From positions 2,967,001 to 3,031,000 of the forward strand of contig NZ_CP017147.1 in the NCBI RefSeq assembly GCF_001741865.1: a DNA stretch of 64,000 bases, read 5' to 3'. Origin of the DNA: Bosea vaviloviae (GTDB lineage: Bacteria > Pseudomonadota > Alphaproteobacteria > Rhizobiales > Beijerinckiaceae). The notes under the pieces are model-generated. The model was not told where the DNA came from. It saw only the letters and a list, made by a program, of their open reading frames with translations, and did not search any database. A program made the position numbers and the translations under genes. This document shows positions 44,041 through 54,587 of the stretch, one piece after another. The stretch's first letter is position 1. The number at the start of each line of letters is the position of its first letter.

Positions 44041-44652
44041 ATGAAGCTCTATGATGGCGGGCGGGCGCCCAATCCACGGCGGGTGCGGATCTTCTTCGCC
44101 GAGAAGGGCATAGCCCTGCCCGAGCTGGTGCCGGTGGATATCGCCAAGAGGGAGCATAGAAGCGAAAGCTTCACGCGCCTCAACCCGCTGCAGCGGCTGC
44201 CGGTGCTCGAACTCGACGACGGCACCGCGCTCGCCGAGACCATTGCGATCTGCCGCTATATCGAGAGCCTCCACCCGCAACCGCCGCTGTTCGGGGTCGA
44301 TCCGAAGCAGCAGGCGCTGGCCGAGATGTGGAATCGCCGGGTCGAGCTCGGCCTGTTCAACAGCGTCTCCGCCGTCTTCCGCCACAGCCACCCCTCCATG
44401 GCGGAGCTGGAAGAGCAAGTTCCCGAATGGGCCGAGGCCAATCGCGAGCAGATCGAGGACCATCTCTGGATCCTCGAGCTCCAGCTTGCCGGCAACCGCT
44501 TCGTCTGCGGTGAAAACCTGACCGTGGCGGACATCACGGCCGGCATCGCGATCGATTTCATGAAGCCCTCGCGTATTTCGCTGCCCGAGGATTTCGTCCA
44601 TATCCGCCGCTGGCACGCCGAAATCTCGGCTCGCCCGAGTTGGAAGGCCTGA
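44041..44652 (+). CDS. Glutathione S-transferase family protein
   Basis: 203 residues from ATG 44041 with GGGAGGGG upstream. N-terminal thioredoxin-like domain (MKLYDGGRAPNPRRVRIFFA, NPLQRLPVLELDDG, LAETIAICRYIE), then an all-helical C-terminal domain with ENLTVADITAGIAIDF, the conserved N-capping box. Cytosolic; conjugates glutathione or acts as peroxidase. Substrate unknown. The two secreted-protein genes follow immediately. Confidence 0.93.
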   Translation: MKLYDGGRAPNPRRVRIFFAEKGIALPELVPVDIAKREHRSESFTRLNPLQRLPVLELDDGTALAETIAICRYIESLHPQPPLFGVDPKQQALAEMWNRRVELGLFNSVSAVFRHSHPSMAELEEQVPEWAEANREQIEDHLWILELQLAGNRFVCGENLTVADITAGIAIDFMKPSRISLPEDFVHIRRWHAEISARPSWKA

Positions 44653-45153
44653 ATGCGCGCGATTGTCGTCTCGGGGTTGGCAGGGTTGGCGCTGGCAACA
44701 TTGGCGCTGGCATCTCTGGCGCTGGTATCACCGGTTTCCGCCGCCGAGCGACTGAGCGGCGAGGCGATCAAGCGCGCCTTCGAGGGCAACACGGTCAGCG
44801 GCCGCTATACCAATGGCGGCTTCTTCACCGAATATCATGACACGGATGGCCGCGCGCTTGGCCATAATGGCTGGCAGCCCAACAAGGACGCCTGCTGGAT
44901 CACCAAGGAGGATCAGGTCTGCTATTATTACGGCCCGCCGACCGACCGCACGGTGCATTGCTTCACGGTCGAGGCCACCGAGAAGCTCTATGTGCTGCGC
45001 AACGTCTCCAACGGCCAGATCAATGCCTTTGCGACGGTCGAACTCGGCAATCCGCGCAAGCACAGCGACAATGGCGCGCCCTGGTATTGCGACGGGTTGA
45101 TCTCGCGCGCGCCGGCCCTGCCGATGTCGCGGCGCAGGTTCGCGTCCCGATGA
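44653..45153 (+). CDS. Secreted protein of unknown function (tandem paralogue 1)
   Basis: 166 residues. Signal peptide of about 30 residues (LALATLALASLALVSPVSA). The mature part reads ERLSGEAIKRAFEGNTVSGR, then DACWITKEDQVCYYYGPPTD, HCFTVE, LYVLRNVSNGQINAFATVEL, and WYCDGLISRAP. Four conserved cysteines suggest two disulfides in the periplasm. The same landmarks appear in the next gene. Starts with no gap after the GST gene and overlaps the next start by four bases. I do not recognise a named family. Confidence 0.85.
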   Translation: MRAIVVSGLAGLALATLALASLALVSPVSAAERLSGEAIKRAFEGNTVSGRYTNGGFFTEYHDTDGRALGHNGWQPNKDACWITKEDQVCYYYGPPTDRTVHCFTVEATEKLYVLRNVSNGQINAFATVELGNPRKHSDNGAPWYCDGLISRAPALPMSRRRFASR

Positions 45154-45623
45154 TGCGGCGGCTCGCCTGCGCTGTCCTGGCTGTGGCCTTGTCGATTCCA
45201 GCCGGTGCCGTCGGCCATGCCGCCGAGCGCCTGAGCGGCGACGCCATCCGCAAGGCCTTCGAGGGCAATACGGTGAGCGGCCGCTATTCCAACAACAACC
45301 TGCCCTTCAGCGAGTTCCACCACCCCGATGGCCGCGCCAGCGGCCACAATCGCAATGTCGCCAATACGGATGCCTGCTGGATCACCACGGCGGATGCGGT
45401 CTGCTACTATTATGGACCGACCGAGACGCGCCGGACCTATTGCTTCACGGTGGAGCTGAGCGGCCGGCTCTATGTGCTGCGCAGCCGGTCGAGCGGGCGC
45501 ATCAACGGCGTCGCCACCATCGAGCCCGGGGATCCGCATGGCTTCAGTGCCGGGGCCGCGCAATGGACCTGCGACGGGCTGATTTCGCGCGCGCCCGGCC
45601 GGTCCCACGTGGCGCGACGGTGA
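45150..45623 (+). CDS. Secreted protein of unknown function (tandem paralogue 2)
   Basis: 157 residues, signal peptide of about 24 residues ending in GHAAE. Homologous throughout to the preceding protein: ERLSGDAIRKAFEGNTVSGR, DACWITTADAVCYYYGPTET, YCFTVELSGRLYVLRS, and WTCDGLISRAPG. All four cysteines are conserved. Its ATG overlaps the stop of paralogue 1 (ATGA), and its TGA overlaps the GTG of the next gene (GTGA). A recent tandem duplication followed by divergence is the simplest reading. Confidence 0.85.
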   Translation: MMRRLACAVLAVALSIPAGAVGHAAERLSGDAIRKAFEGNTVSGRYSNNNLPFSEFHHPDGRASGHNRNVANTDACWITTADAVCYYYGPTETRRTYCFTVELSGRLYVLRSRSSGRINGVATIEPGDPHGFSAGAAQWTCDGLISRAPGRSHVARR

Positions 45624-46291
45624 CACTTGGCGCGACGGTGAGCCTGGCGGAGCCGCTCGACGCGGTGCTGCGGGATCTGCGCGCCTGCCGGATCTGCCGC
45701 GACGCGCCGCTTTATCCACCGCCTTTGCCGCATGAGCCGCGCCCGGTCATCCAGGCGAGCGCGACGGCGCGGCTCTGCATCGCCGGGCAAGCGCCGGGCA
45801 CGCGCGTCCATGCCAGCGGCAGGCCCTTCACCGATCCCTCCGGCGTTCGCTTGCGCAACTGGCTCGGGCTCGACGAGGCCGTCTTCTACGATGAGGAGAG
45901 GGTCGCGATCGTGCCGATGGGACATTGCTTCCCCGGTCTCGACGCCAAGGGCGGCGACCGTCCGCCGCGCCGCGAATGCGCGCCGCATTGGCGCAGCCTA
46001 GTCCTCGCGGCGCTGCCGGAGATCGAGCTGGTGCTGGCGATCGGTCGCTATGCCCAGGCCTGGCATCTGGGGCCGAGCCAGGGTGCCACGCTGTCCCAGA
46101 CGATGGCGAGCTGGCGCGAGATCCTGGAGCGGCCGGTCATGCCGCGCGTGCTGCCTTTGCCGCATCCCTCCTGGCGCAACAATGCCTGGCTGACGCGCAA
46201 CCCCTGGTTCGAGGCGGAACTGGTGCCGGTCCTGCGCGCCGAGATCGCGCGGCTGGTCTCTAAGAGTTATACTGACGGCCTTCAGCGCTGA
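45620..46291 (+). CDS. Uracil-DNA glycosylase-like protein (family 4/5 type)
   Basis: About 223 residues from GTG 45620; GTG 45638 is an alternative within a small GGCGCGACGGTG tandem repeat. It has RACRICRDAPLYP at the start, IAGQAPGTRVHASGRPFTDP where family 4/5 enzymes have their GExPG loop, and LPLPHPSWRNN with the HPS motif near the end. Cysteines are spaced C-x2-C and later C-x16-C (GHCFPG to ECAPHW), consistent with a 4Fe-4S cluster. The expected role is removal of deaminated bases from DNA. Coupled to the secreted-protein gene by a GTGA overlap. Confidence 0.8.
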   Translation: MTLGATVSLAEPLDAVLRDLRACRICRDAPLYPPPLPHEPRPVIQASATARLCIAGQAPGTRVHASGRPFTDPSGVRLRNWLGLDEAVFYDEERVAIVPMGHCFPGLDAKGGDRPPRRECAPHWRSLVLAALPEIELVLAIGRYAQAWHLGPSQGATLSQTMASWREILERPVMPRVLPLPHPSWRNNAWLTRNPWFEAELVPVLRAEIARLVSKSYTDGLQR

Positions 46292-46310
46292 GCGCTGGCG
46301 TTAGTCTCCG

Positions 46311-46512
46311 CCGTCATTCCGGGACATGGCGTCAGCCAATGACGCGAAAGAATATGGGCCCGGAACCCAGAACCGCTGTGTGTCGTCGTGAAGCGAGCCG
46401 GCTCCCAGTGCCTTCTCAAGCAGCGGCATCGGTTCTGGGTTCCGGGCTCGATCCTTCGGATCGCCCCGGAATGACGGCGGAGTCTCAGCCATAAGTCAGC
46501 GTCAAAGGCCGC
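46311..46512. repeat. Approximately 200-base inverted repeat element, family D copy 1
   Basis: Begins CCGTCATTCCGGG, contains CCCGGAACCCAGAACCG and its inverse CGGTTCTGGGTTCCGGG, then CCCCGGAATGACGG and a tail CTCAGCCATAAGTCAGCGTC. A second copy with the same order and a similar tail lies at 51803-51987. It resembles a small non-coding mobile element. Confidence 0.75.
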
Positions 46513-46549
46513 TGGTAATAGAGCAGGATGCGTCGGTGTCCCCGCCAGC

Positions 46550-46957
46550 TCAGCGATAGCCGTAAGTGTAGCCGTCGAGCCCGCGGTCGACGCGGCCCCT
46601 GGCCTGGATGACGGTGCTGACCGGGCCCAGGGTCGTCTGGTCGCGGGTTTCGAGACGCACGCCGGCCTGTGCCGCCGAGCCGGTCCGGCCACCCGTGCGG
46701 ACGCCGTATTCGACGGCGACCGAGCCGCCGAGACGCACGCAGGCCGTGCTGCCTTCCATGCGCACGAAGCCCGGGCCGTATTCGGGGCAGGGGCGGGCGG
46801 TCGTGGCGGGTTTCCAGGGCGTCGCCTTGGTGGTCGTCTTGCTTTGCCCGGGAATCGGCTCGCCGATGACCTGCGCCATGGCGGGACCAGCCGCGACCGC
46901 GAGCGTCGCGAATGTAAGGAATCGGATCAGCACGGTCGGGACCTTCGAATGCGCCAT
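46550..46957 (-). CDS. Small secreted protein resembling the start of an alphaproteobacterial porin
   Basis: 135 residues from ATG 46957 (MAHSKVPTVLIRFL). Signal peptide ends in AGPAMAQ. The mature segment ARPCPEYGPGFVRMEGSTAC followed by VRLGGSVAVEYGVRTGG matches the first strand of Omp2b/RopA-type porins. The rest (QTTLGPVSTVIQARGRVDRG) reads like one further strand pair, so the usual 300 or more following residues are absent. Either a truncated porin or a small protein sharing the porin N-terminal cap. The family of such short proteins is not one I can name. Confidence 0.7.
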   Translation of the reverse strand: MAHSKVPTVLIRFLTFATLAVAAGPAMAQVIGEPIPGQSKTTTKATPWKPATTARPCPEYGPGFVRMEGSTACVRLGGSVAVEYGVRTGGRTGSAAQAGVRLETRDQTTLGPVSTVIQARGRVDRGLDGYTYGYR

Positions 46958-47047
46958 GCGACGATGGTAACGACAGAATTCCGGCGAAGCCATGGCCGCG
47001 GGCCTTGGGCGAGACAGTTTGGACATGTGAGCCCTGGCCGCCCACCC

Positions 47048-47136
47048 CGTCATTGCGAGGAGCGTGAGCGACGAAGCAATCCAGGAGGGCTCGCTCTACG
47101 CCTCCCCGGATTGCTTCGCTGCGCTCGCAATGACGG
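47048..47136. repeat. Dispersed inverted repeat, family A copy 4
   Basis: CGTCATTGCGAGGAGCGTGA to GCTCGCAATGACGG with AAGCAATCCAGGAGG inside. It is followed at 47178-47235 by the CTCCTCAGGATGAGGGC element. 46958-47317 contains no gene. Confidence 0.85.
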
Positions 47137-47248
47137 CTTGGGCGTTATGGACAGGGCTCCAGCGCCCTTCTGAACCATCCTTCGAGACGCCGCTTATGCG
47201 GCTCCTCAGGATGAGGGCACGCGGAGTTTCCAAGCCGGCGTCCAAGGA

Positions 47249-47275
47249 AAAACCCCGGCCTTGCGACCGGGGTTC
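47249..47275 (-). terminator. Rho-independent terminator of the TRAP binding-protein gene
   Basis: On the minus strand AACCCCGGTCGCAAGGCCGG pairs into a GC-rich stem and is followed by GGTTTTT. It lies 43 bases beyond the stop at 47318. Confidence 0.85.
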
Positions 47276-47317
47276 GACAGGCATCGAGTTGGCCAGAAAA
47301 CTGGCCGGTCGCTCTCT

Positions 47318-50163
<2,846 letters not shown>

Positions 50164-51231
50164 ATGGACCAGGACAAATTGGACCAGGACAAGCTAGCCA
50201 GCCTGAGGGCGCGCTATGCCGGCGCGAGCGGGGCCGATATCCACGATCCGCGCTTCGCCAAGGTCGCTGCCGACCAGTTCAAGGGCGACAGGCGCAAATG
50301 GCCCTTCTCCGACGTCGCGACCTTCATCAGCGCGCCCTATAGGCCCGATGCGTTGAGCCTGCCCGATCTCGGTGGCCTCGATGTCGCGATCATCGGCCTG
50401 CCGATGGATCTCGGCGTCACCAACCGCGCCGGCACGCGGCTTGGGCCCCGCGCCGTGCGCGCCATCGAGCGCATGGGCCCGATGGACCATGTCCTGGGCA
50501 CGGCCCCCTTCGGCATGCTGAAAGTGGCCGATATCGGCGACGTGCCGTTCCGCTCGCGCTATTCGCTCGAAAGCTGCCATGAGGACATCGAGGCGACCTT
50601 CAAGACCATCGTCGCAGCCGGCGTCTCGCCGCTCGCGGTCGGCGGCGATCATTCGATCACCTATCCGATCATGCGGGCGGTCGGCGAGAAGCGCCCGGTC
50701 GGCATGGTCCATATCGACGCCCATTGCGACACGTCGGGACCCTATGAGGGCTCGAAATTCCACCATGGCGGCCCGTTCCGGCAGGCGGTGCTCGACGGTG
50801 TGCTCGATCCCAGCCGCGTGATCCAGATCGGCATCCGCGGCGGGGCCGAGTACCTCTGGGAGTTTTCCTATGAGAGCGGCATGACCGTGATCCATGCCGA
50901 TGAAGTCGACGCGCTCGGGCTCGACGCGGTCATCGCCAAGGCGCTTGCCGTCATCGGCGACGGGCCGACTTACGTCTCCTTCGATGTCGATTCGCTCGAT
51001 CCGGCGTTTGCGCCGGGCACCGGCACGCCCGAGGTCGGCGGACTCACCCCGCGCGAGGCGCTCGCCATCCTGCGCGGGCTGAAGGGCTCAAACATCGTCG
51101 CGGCCGACGTGGTCGAGGTCGCGCCGCAATATGATGCGACCTCCAACACGGCCCAATGCGCGGCGCAGGTGCTCTTCACCGAATTGTGCCTGATCGCGGA
51201 AGCCCGCGCTCTGGGCAAGGGCAGGCCGTGA
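50164..51231 (+). CDS. Ureohydrolase (agmatinase/arginase family)
   Basis: 355 residues from ATG 50164 (AAAGG eight bases before); ATG 50140 is an alternative. The two Mn-binding blocks are complete: GGDHSITYPI and HIDAHCDTSG, then SFDVDSLDPAFAPGTGTPEV. The early NRAGTRLGPRAVR stretch is typical of agmatinase/guanidinobutyrase members. It hydrolyses a guanidino compound to urea and an amine. Which one (agmatine, guanidinobutyrate or other) cannot be fixed. DQDKLDQDKL at the start is a small tandem duplication. The Lrp/AsnC gene overlaps its stop (GTGA). Confidence 0.9.
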   Translation: MDQDKLDQDKLASLRARYAGASGADIHDPRFAKVAADQFKGDRRKWPFSDVATFISAPYRPDALSLPDLGGLDVAIIGLPMDLGVTNRAGTRLGPRAVRAIERMGPMDHVLGTAPFGMLKVADIGDVPFRSRYSLESCHEDIEATFKTIVAAGVSPLAVGGDHSITYPIMRAVGEKRPVGMVHIDAHCDTSGPYEGSKFHHGGPFRQAVLDGVLDPSRVIQIGIRGGAEYLWEFSYESGMTVIHADEVDALGLDAVIAKALAVIGDGPTYVSFDVDSLDPAFAPGTGTPEVGGLTPREALAILRGLKGSNIVAADVVEVAPQYDATSNTAQCAAQVLFTELCLIAEARALGKGRP

Positions 51232-51713
51232 AGCGCAAGACGCTGACGCTCGACGCGATCGACCGCCGGATCGTCGCGGTCCTGCGCGGGGAGGGGCGCA
51301 TCACCAACCAGGCCCTCTCCGAGCGGGTCGGGCTCTCCGCCCGGCCCTGCCTCGAGCGCGTGCGCAAGCTGGAGGCGTCCGGCCTGATCCGGGGCTATGG
51401 CGCGCGTCTCGCGCCCGAGCTTGCCGGCCACGCCATCGTCGCCTTCGCGCAGATCTCTTTGCGCGACCACTCGGTCGGTCGGCGCGAGCGCGTCGAGAAG
51501 GTGCTGAAGAGCTGTCCCGACGTGATCGAGGTTCAGGTCGTCAGCGGCGAGGCCGACTATCTCGCCCGCATCGTCGCGGGCTCGCTGGCCGATTATGAAG
51601 AATTGACCGGCGCCTGGCTCGCCGACGCGCAGCTCGGCGTGGCCAGGATCGCCACCAGCTTCGCGCTCAAGGCGCTGAAGGAGTTCGAGGGCTATCCGCT
51701 GGGCGAGGAGTAG
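51228..51713 (+). CDS. Lrp/AsnC-family transcriptional regulator
   Basis: 161 residues from GTG 51228. HTH at the N-terminus (LDAIDRRIVAVLRGEGRITN, then LSERVGLSARPCLERVRKLE), followed by an RAM ligand domain (VIEVQVVSGEADYLARIVAG). The four-base overlap with the ureohydrolase gene implies one transcript. It probably regulates this arginine-related unit in response to an amino acid. Confidence 0.93.
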   Translation: MKRKTLTLDAIDRRIVAVLRGEGRITNQALSERVGLSARPCLERVRKLEASGLIRGYGARLAPELAGHAIVAFAQISLRDHSVGRRERVEKVLKSCPDVIEVQVVSGEADYLARIVAGSLADYEELTGAWLADAQLGVARIATSFALKALKEFEGYPLGEE

Positions 51714-51802
51714 CTTGCTTTCGCGCGAGGTCGACGCCGGCTCGCATCAAGACGACGCGTCAGAACAAGGCGCTGGAGCTTTCTGTCTTGGCAGGGAAAC
51801 AC

Positions 51803-51987
51803 GCCGTCATTCCGGGGCGATCCGAAGGATCGAGCCCGGAACCCAGAACCGATGCCGCTGCTTGAGAAGGGGTAGTCGGTTCGCTTCACGAGGACGCACA
51901 TCGGTTCTGGGTTCCGGGCCCATGGCTGCGCCACGTCCCGGAATGACGGTGGAGCCTCAGCCATAAATCGGTCTCAAAGGCCGTTGG
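51803..51987. repeat. Approximately 200-base inverted repeat element, family D copy 2
   Basis: CCGTCATTCCGGGG, CCCGGAACCCAGAACCGATG, CATCGGTTCTGGGTTCCGGG, CCCGGAATGACGG, then CTCAGCCATAAATCGGTCTC. Same build as 46311-46512, including the tail. No gene is in 51714-52031. Confidence 0.75.
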
Positions 51988-52031
51988 TCTAACGCTGCAC
52001 CGGCCGTGCCTGCGCGACGGAGCGAGATGAG

Positions 52032-52829
52032 ATGATGAGAGGCGCGATGAGAGCGAAATTGGCTTACCCTATCAAACTCTTGGTGTTCGCCTCGCTGCTG
52101 GGCGCGCCCGGCTGGAAGGCGTTGGCGGAGGTGCCGGCATCGGGGCCGGCCCAGTTGAATGCGGCTTTTTCCGCCATGGACGCGCTGACGCGCCAGAGAC
52201 GGGCGAGCGGGACCCTGCCGCGCTGGAGCGATCCCGCGGACGCCAAGGTGCTGGCTGCGTTGTGGAACGCCCCAGCCATCCTCGGCCGACCACCTTATGC
52301 ATCGAACGACATTCCCCTGCTGCTCGACATCCTGGGGAAGGAAACCCAGGTTATGAAGACCTATGCGCTGTTCTCCGCCGATCCGGCCCGGCAGCCAGAC
52401 ACTGCGCGCAATGCGATGATCTTCCAGGATGAGATCACCCGTTCGCACGCCTTCCTGATCAAGGTCATTGCCGCTGCAATGCCCGCCGTGGCCGATTTCA
52501 TCACGCGGCTGAAGCCGGAGGAGATGAACGATGCGCGCCGCCAGGGGCTGCGCACGATGCGCCTGGGCCTCCTGGAGATCGTCAACGCGGCAACGCTTGC
52601 GCTCCGCAGCCCTGGCTTGACCCCGGAGAATCAGCTCGTCCTTGTAAATGGCCTTGCCGAGAATGCTGCCGCGCTGGCCAAGGGAACGACGCGCGGCGAC
52701 CGCCTCGCACTCGTCGCAACAGTCCAGTCCGCGCTCCCGGCGCTCGCTCCCACCGCGCAGGCGCCGCTGAAGGATTTCGTCGCGGCGCTGTCGCTCAATT
52801 CATGCGAGGGGCTCTGCGGGCTGGAATGA
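52032..52829 (+). CDS. Secreted helical protein of unknown function
   Basis: 265 residues. Signal peptide (LAYPIKLLVFASLLGAPGWK to ALAE). The mature part is predicted helical and rich in Ala/Leu, with PPYASNDIPLLLDILGKETQ and TRNAMIFQDEITRSHAFLIK as distinctive stretches. Ends NSCEGLCGLE with a Cys pair. No family recognised. It stands alone between a repeat and a convergent tetR gene. Confidence 0.75.
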   Translation: MMRGAMRAKLAYPIKLLVFASLLGAPGWKALAEVPASGPAQLNAAFSAMDALTRQRRASGTLPRWSDPADAKVLAALWNAPAILGRPPYASNDIPLLLDILGKETQVMKTYALFSADPARQPDTARNAMIFQDEITRSHAFLIKVIAAAMPAVADFITRLKPEEMNDARRQGLRTMRLGLLEIVNAATLALRSPGLTPENQLVLVNGLAENAAALAKGTTRGDRLALVATVQSALPALAPTAQAPLKDFVAALSLNSCEGLCGLE

Positions 52830-52893
52830 GCGCCGCAAGCCGACAGGGCGGTGCCTTTGTCGCTTGCGCCGCCGGTGCGAGCGAGCCTGCCAA

Positions 52894-53574
52894 TCACGCC
52901 CTCGCCTGCGTCGCGGCGAGATGCCGCCGCAGCATCTCGCGCAGCTCTGCGACCGCAGGGTCACGAATGGCGAGATCATCGTCGGCGCGCAGCATCGCCG
53001 CCATGCGGATCATGTGCAGGATCAGCGCGGCCAGGGGCGCGAGCCGTTCGCGCGGCACCGGCGGCGCGATCGTCTGCAGCAGGCCGGCAATGCGGCCGCG
53101 CAGCCGCGCCCGCGCCTGCTTCTTGACCGCCGGATCGAGGCTGCGGCGCTCGCCCAGTACGAGGAAGGCCGGATTGGCCTCGAGATAGACCAGCAGGCGC
53201 TGGAACAAGTCGTCGATGATCCGCTCGCTCGCCGCGCCTTGTTCGCTGGCGGCGCCTGGCTCGCTAGCCGCACCTTGCGCCTCGGCAGCGAGACTGTCGA
53301 AGACCGCGGCAAGGCTGTCGAGATGGCGGGCGTGCAGCGCCGCCGCCAGATGCTCCTTGGTCGGGAAAAACTGATAGAGCGAGCCGATCGAGGCCTTGGC
53401 GCGCCGCGCGATCTCGGCCGTGGTCGCGGCCTCGTACCCAGCCTCCGCGAACACGGCGGATGCGGCGTCGAGCAGGGTCGAGACGCGCTGCACGCCGCGG
53501 CCGCGGCTGGGCGTCTTGGTGATCTTGGCAGTCTTGCTCGCGCCTGCGCTTGACTTTTGTGAGTCCATTCTCAT
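52894..53574 (-). CDS. TetR-family transcriptional regulator
   Basis: About 226 residues from ATG 53574 or ATG 53568. Basic N-terminal tail, then TetR HTH (LLDAASAVFAEAGYEAATTA, EIARRAKASIGSLYQFFPTK). The C-terminal domain holds a GAASE repeat of three units (about residues 95-115) from a tandem DNA repeat. It is divergent from the isochorismatase-like gene and likely controls it and itself through the imperfect palindrome between them. Confidence 0.92.
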   Translation of the reverse strand: MRMDSQKSSAGASKTAKITKTPSRGRGVQRVSTLLDAASAVFAEAGYEAATTAEIARRAKASIGSLYQFFPTKEHLAAALHARHLDSLAAVFDSLAAEAQGAASEPGAASEQGAASERIIDDLFQRLLVYLEANPAFLVLGERRSLDPAVKKQARARLRGRIAGLLQTIAPPVPRERLAPLAALILHMIRMAAMLRADDDLAIRDPAVAELREMLRRHLAATQARA

Positions 53575-53582
53575 AAATCTTA

Positions 53583-53604
53583 AATGTGAGGATTGTCTCA
53601 TATT
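53583..53604. promoter_or_regulatory. Imperfect palindrome, candidate TetR operator
   Basis: AATGTGAG, six bases, CTCATATT: one mismatch in an 8-base inverted repeat, with a further TCTCATA at about 53570. It sits in the short gap between divergent tetR and hydrolase genes. Confidence 0.5.
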
Positions 53605-53680
53605 GACGAGCGCCGCCTGGCTCAAGCCTGCAACTGGCCCGAATCTGCCCGGCGCGACGCCCCGGCTTCCGGAGACCACC

Positions 53681-54268
53681 ATGACCTTTCATCTCGACCC
53701 TGGCAAAACCGCCCTCATTCTCATCGATGTCCAGAACGGCACGCTCGCCATGCCGCTGGCGCCCTATGACCGCGCCACGCTCATCGCGGCGACGCAGCGG
53801 CTCGGACAAGCCTTCCTGGCCGCCGGAGCGCCGATCGTGACCGTGACGATCGCATTCTCGCAGGACGGCGGCGACCGGCTCGCGCAGGCTGTCGACATGC
53901 CCATGCAATTGCCGGCTGGCGGGCCTCCTCCCGGCTGGTCGGAACTGGCGCCCGAGATCGCCGCGCTTCCAGCCACGGTCAGTATCGTCAAGCGCCAATG
54001 GAGCGCGTTCTTCGGCACCGAGCTCGACCTGCAACTGCGGCGGCGTGGCGTCAGCAGCATCGTGATCGGCGGTATCGCCACCAATTTCGGGGTCGAATCG
54101 ACGGCGCGGGATGGCTGGCAGCATGGTTACGCCGTCATCGTCGCGGAGGACGCATCGACCTCGCTGGGCGCCGAGATGCATGAATTCGCCCTGACGAAGA
54201 CGCTGCCGCGCGTTTCGCGCATCCGCAGCAGCGCCGACATCATCGCCGCGCTCGGGCACAAGGGTTGA
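53681..54268 (+). CDS. Isochorismatase-family hydrolase lacking the catalytic Cys (YecD-like)
   Basis: 195 residues from ATG 53681. Isochorismatase fold: LILIDVQNG with the catalytic Asp near 17, VKRQWSAFFGTELDLQL with the Lys near 105, and GGIATNFGVESTARDGW. In the cysteine hydrolases of this superfamily the nucleophile sits where this protein has Gly (TNFGVES). E. coli YecD and isochorismatases of the EntB/PhzD type also lack it, so this is a known subgroup rather than a damaged enzyme. Substrate unknown. Confidence 0.88.
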   Translation: MTFHLDPGKTALILIDVQNGTLAMPLAPYDRATLIAATQRLGQAFLAAGAPIVTVTIAFSQDGGDRLAQAVDMPMQLPAGGPPPGWSELAPEIAALPATVSIVKRQWSAFFGTELDLQLRRRGVSSIVIGGIATNFGVESTARDGWQHGYAVIVAEDASTSLGAEMHEFALTKTLPRVSRIRSSADIIAALGHKG

Positions 54269-54412
54269 GAGCGTTTGGAAACACCGCGAAGACCCGGAAT
54301 CCGAAGCGCGTCATGGTCGGGCTTGACCTACTGCTGTCCGGTTGGGGTTTTGGCCCCTAGGCGGATCCTGCACGGCTCTCCCCTGGCGGGCGAAGGTGAC
54401 GCGAAGCGCCGG

Positions 54413-54560
54413 ATGAAGGGCGCGGGGAACCCTTCTCCCATCCGGGAGAGGGGTTCCCCGCGCCTGTCTCATTCGTTCCCGCTCGCTGGAAAGCTTTCAA
54501 CGAACGGAGCTTTTCAATCGGGCGCTCGCGGCGAACCGGACAGTCGTGGGACAAGCCCGA
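54413..54560. repeat. REP-like palindrome with long flank, inverted relative to 21486-21624
   Basis: CGCGGGGAACCCTTCTCCCA with inverse arm TGGGGAACCCC-like end at 54463, then a flank that is the reverse complement of 21486-21577 (for example ATCGGGCGCTCGCGGCGAA). No gene in 54269-54587. Confidence 0.75.
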
Positions 54561-54587
54561 GAATGACGGTCTATGACGGATTCTGGA

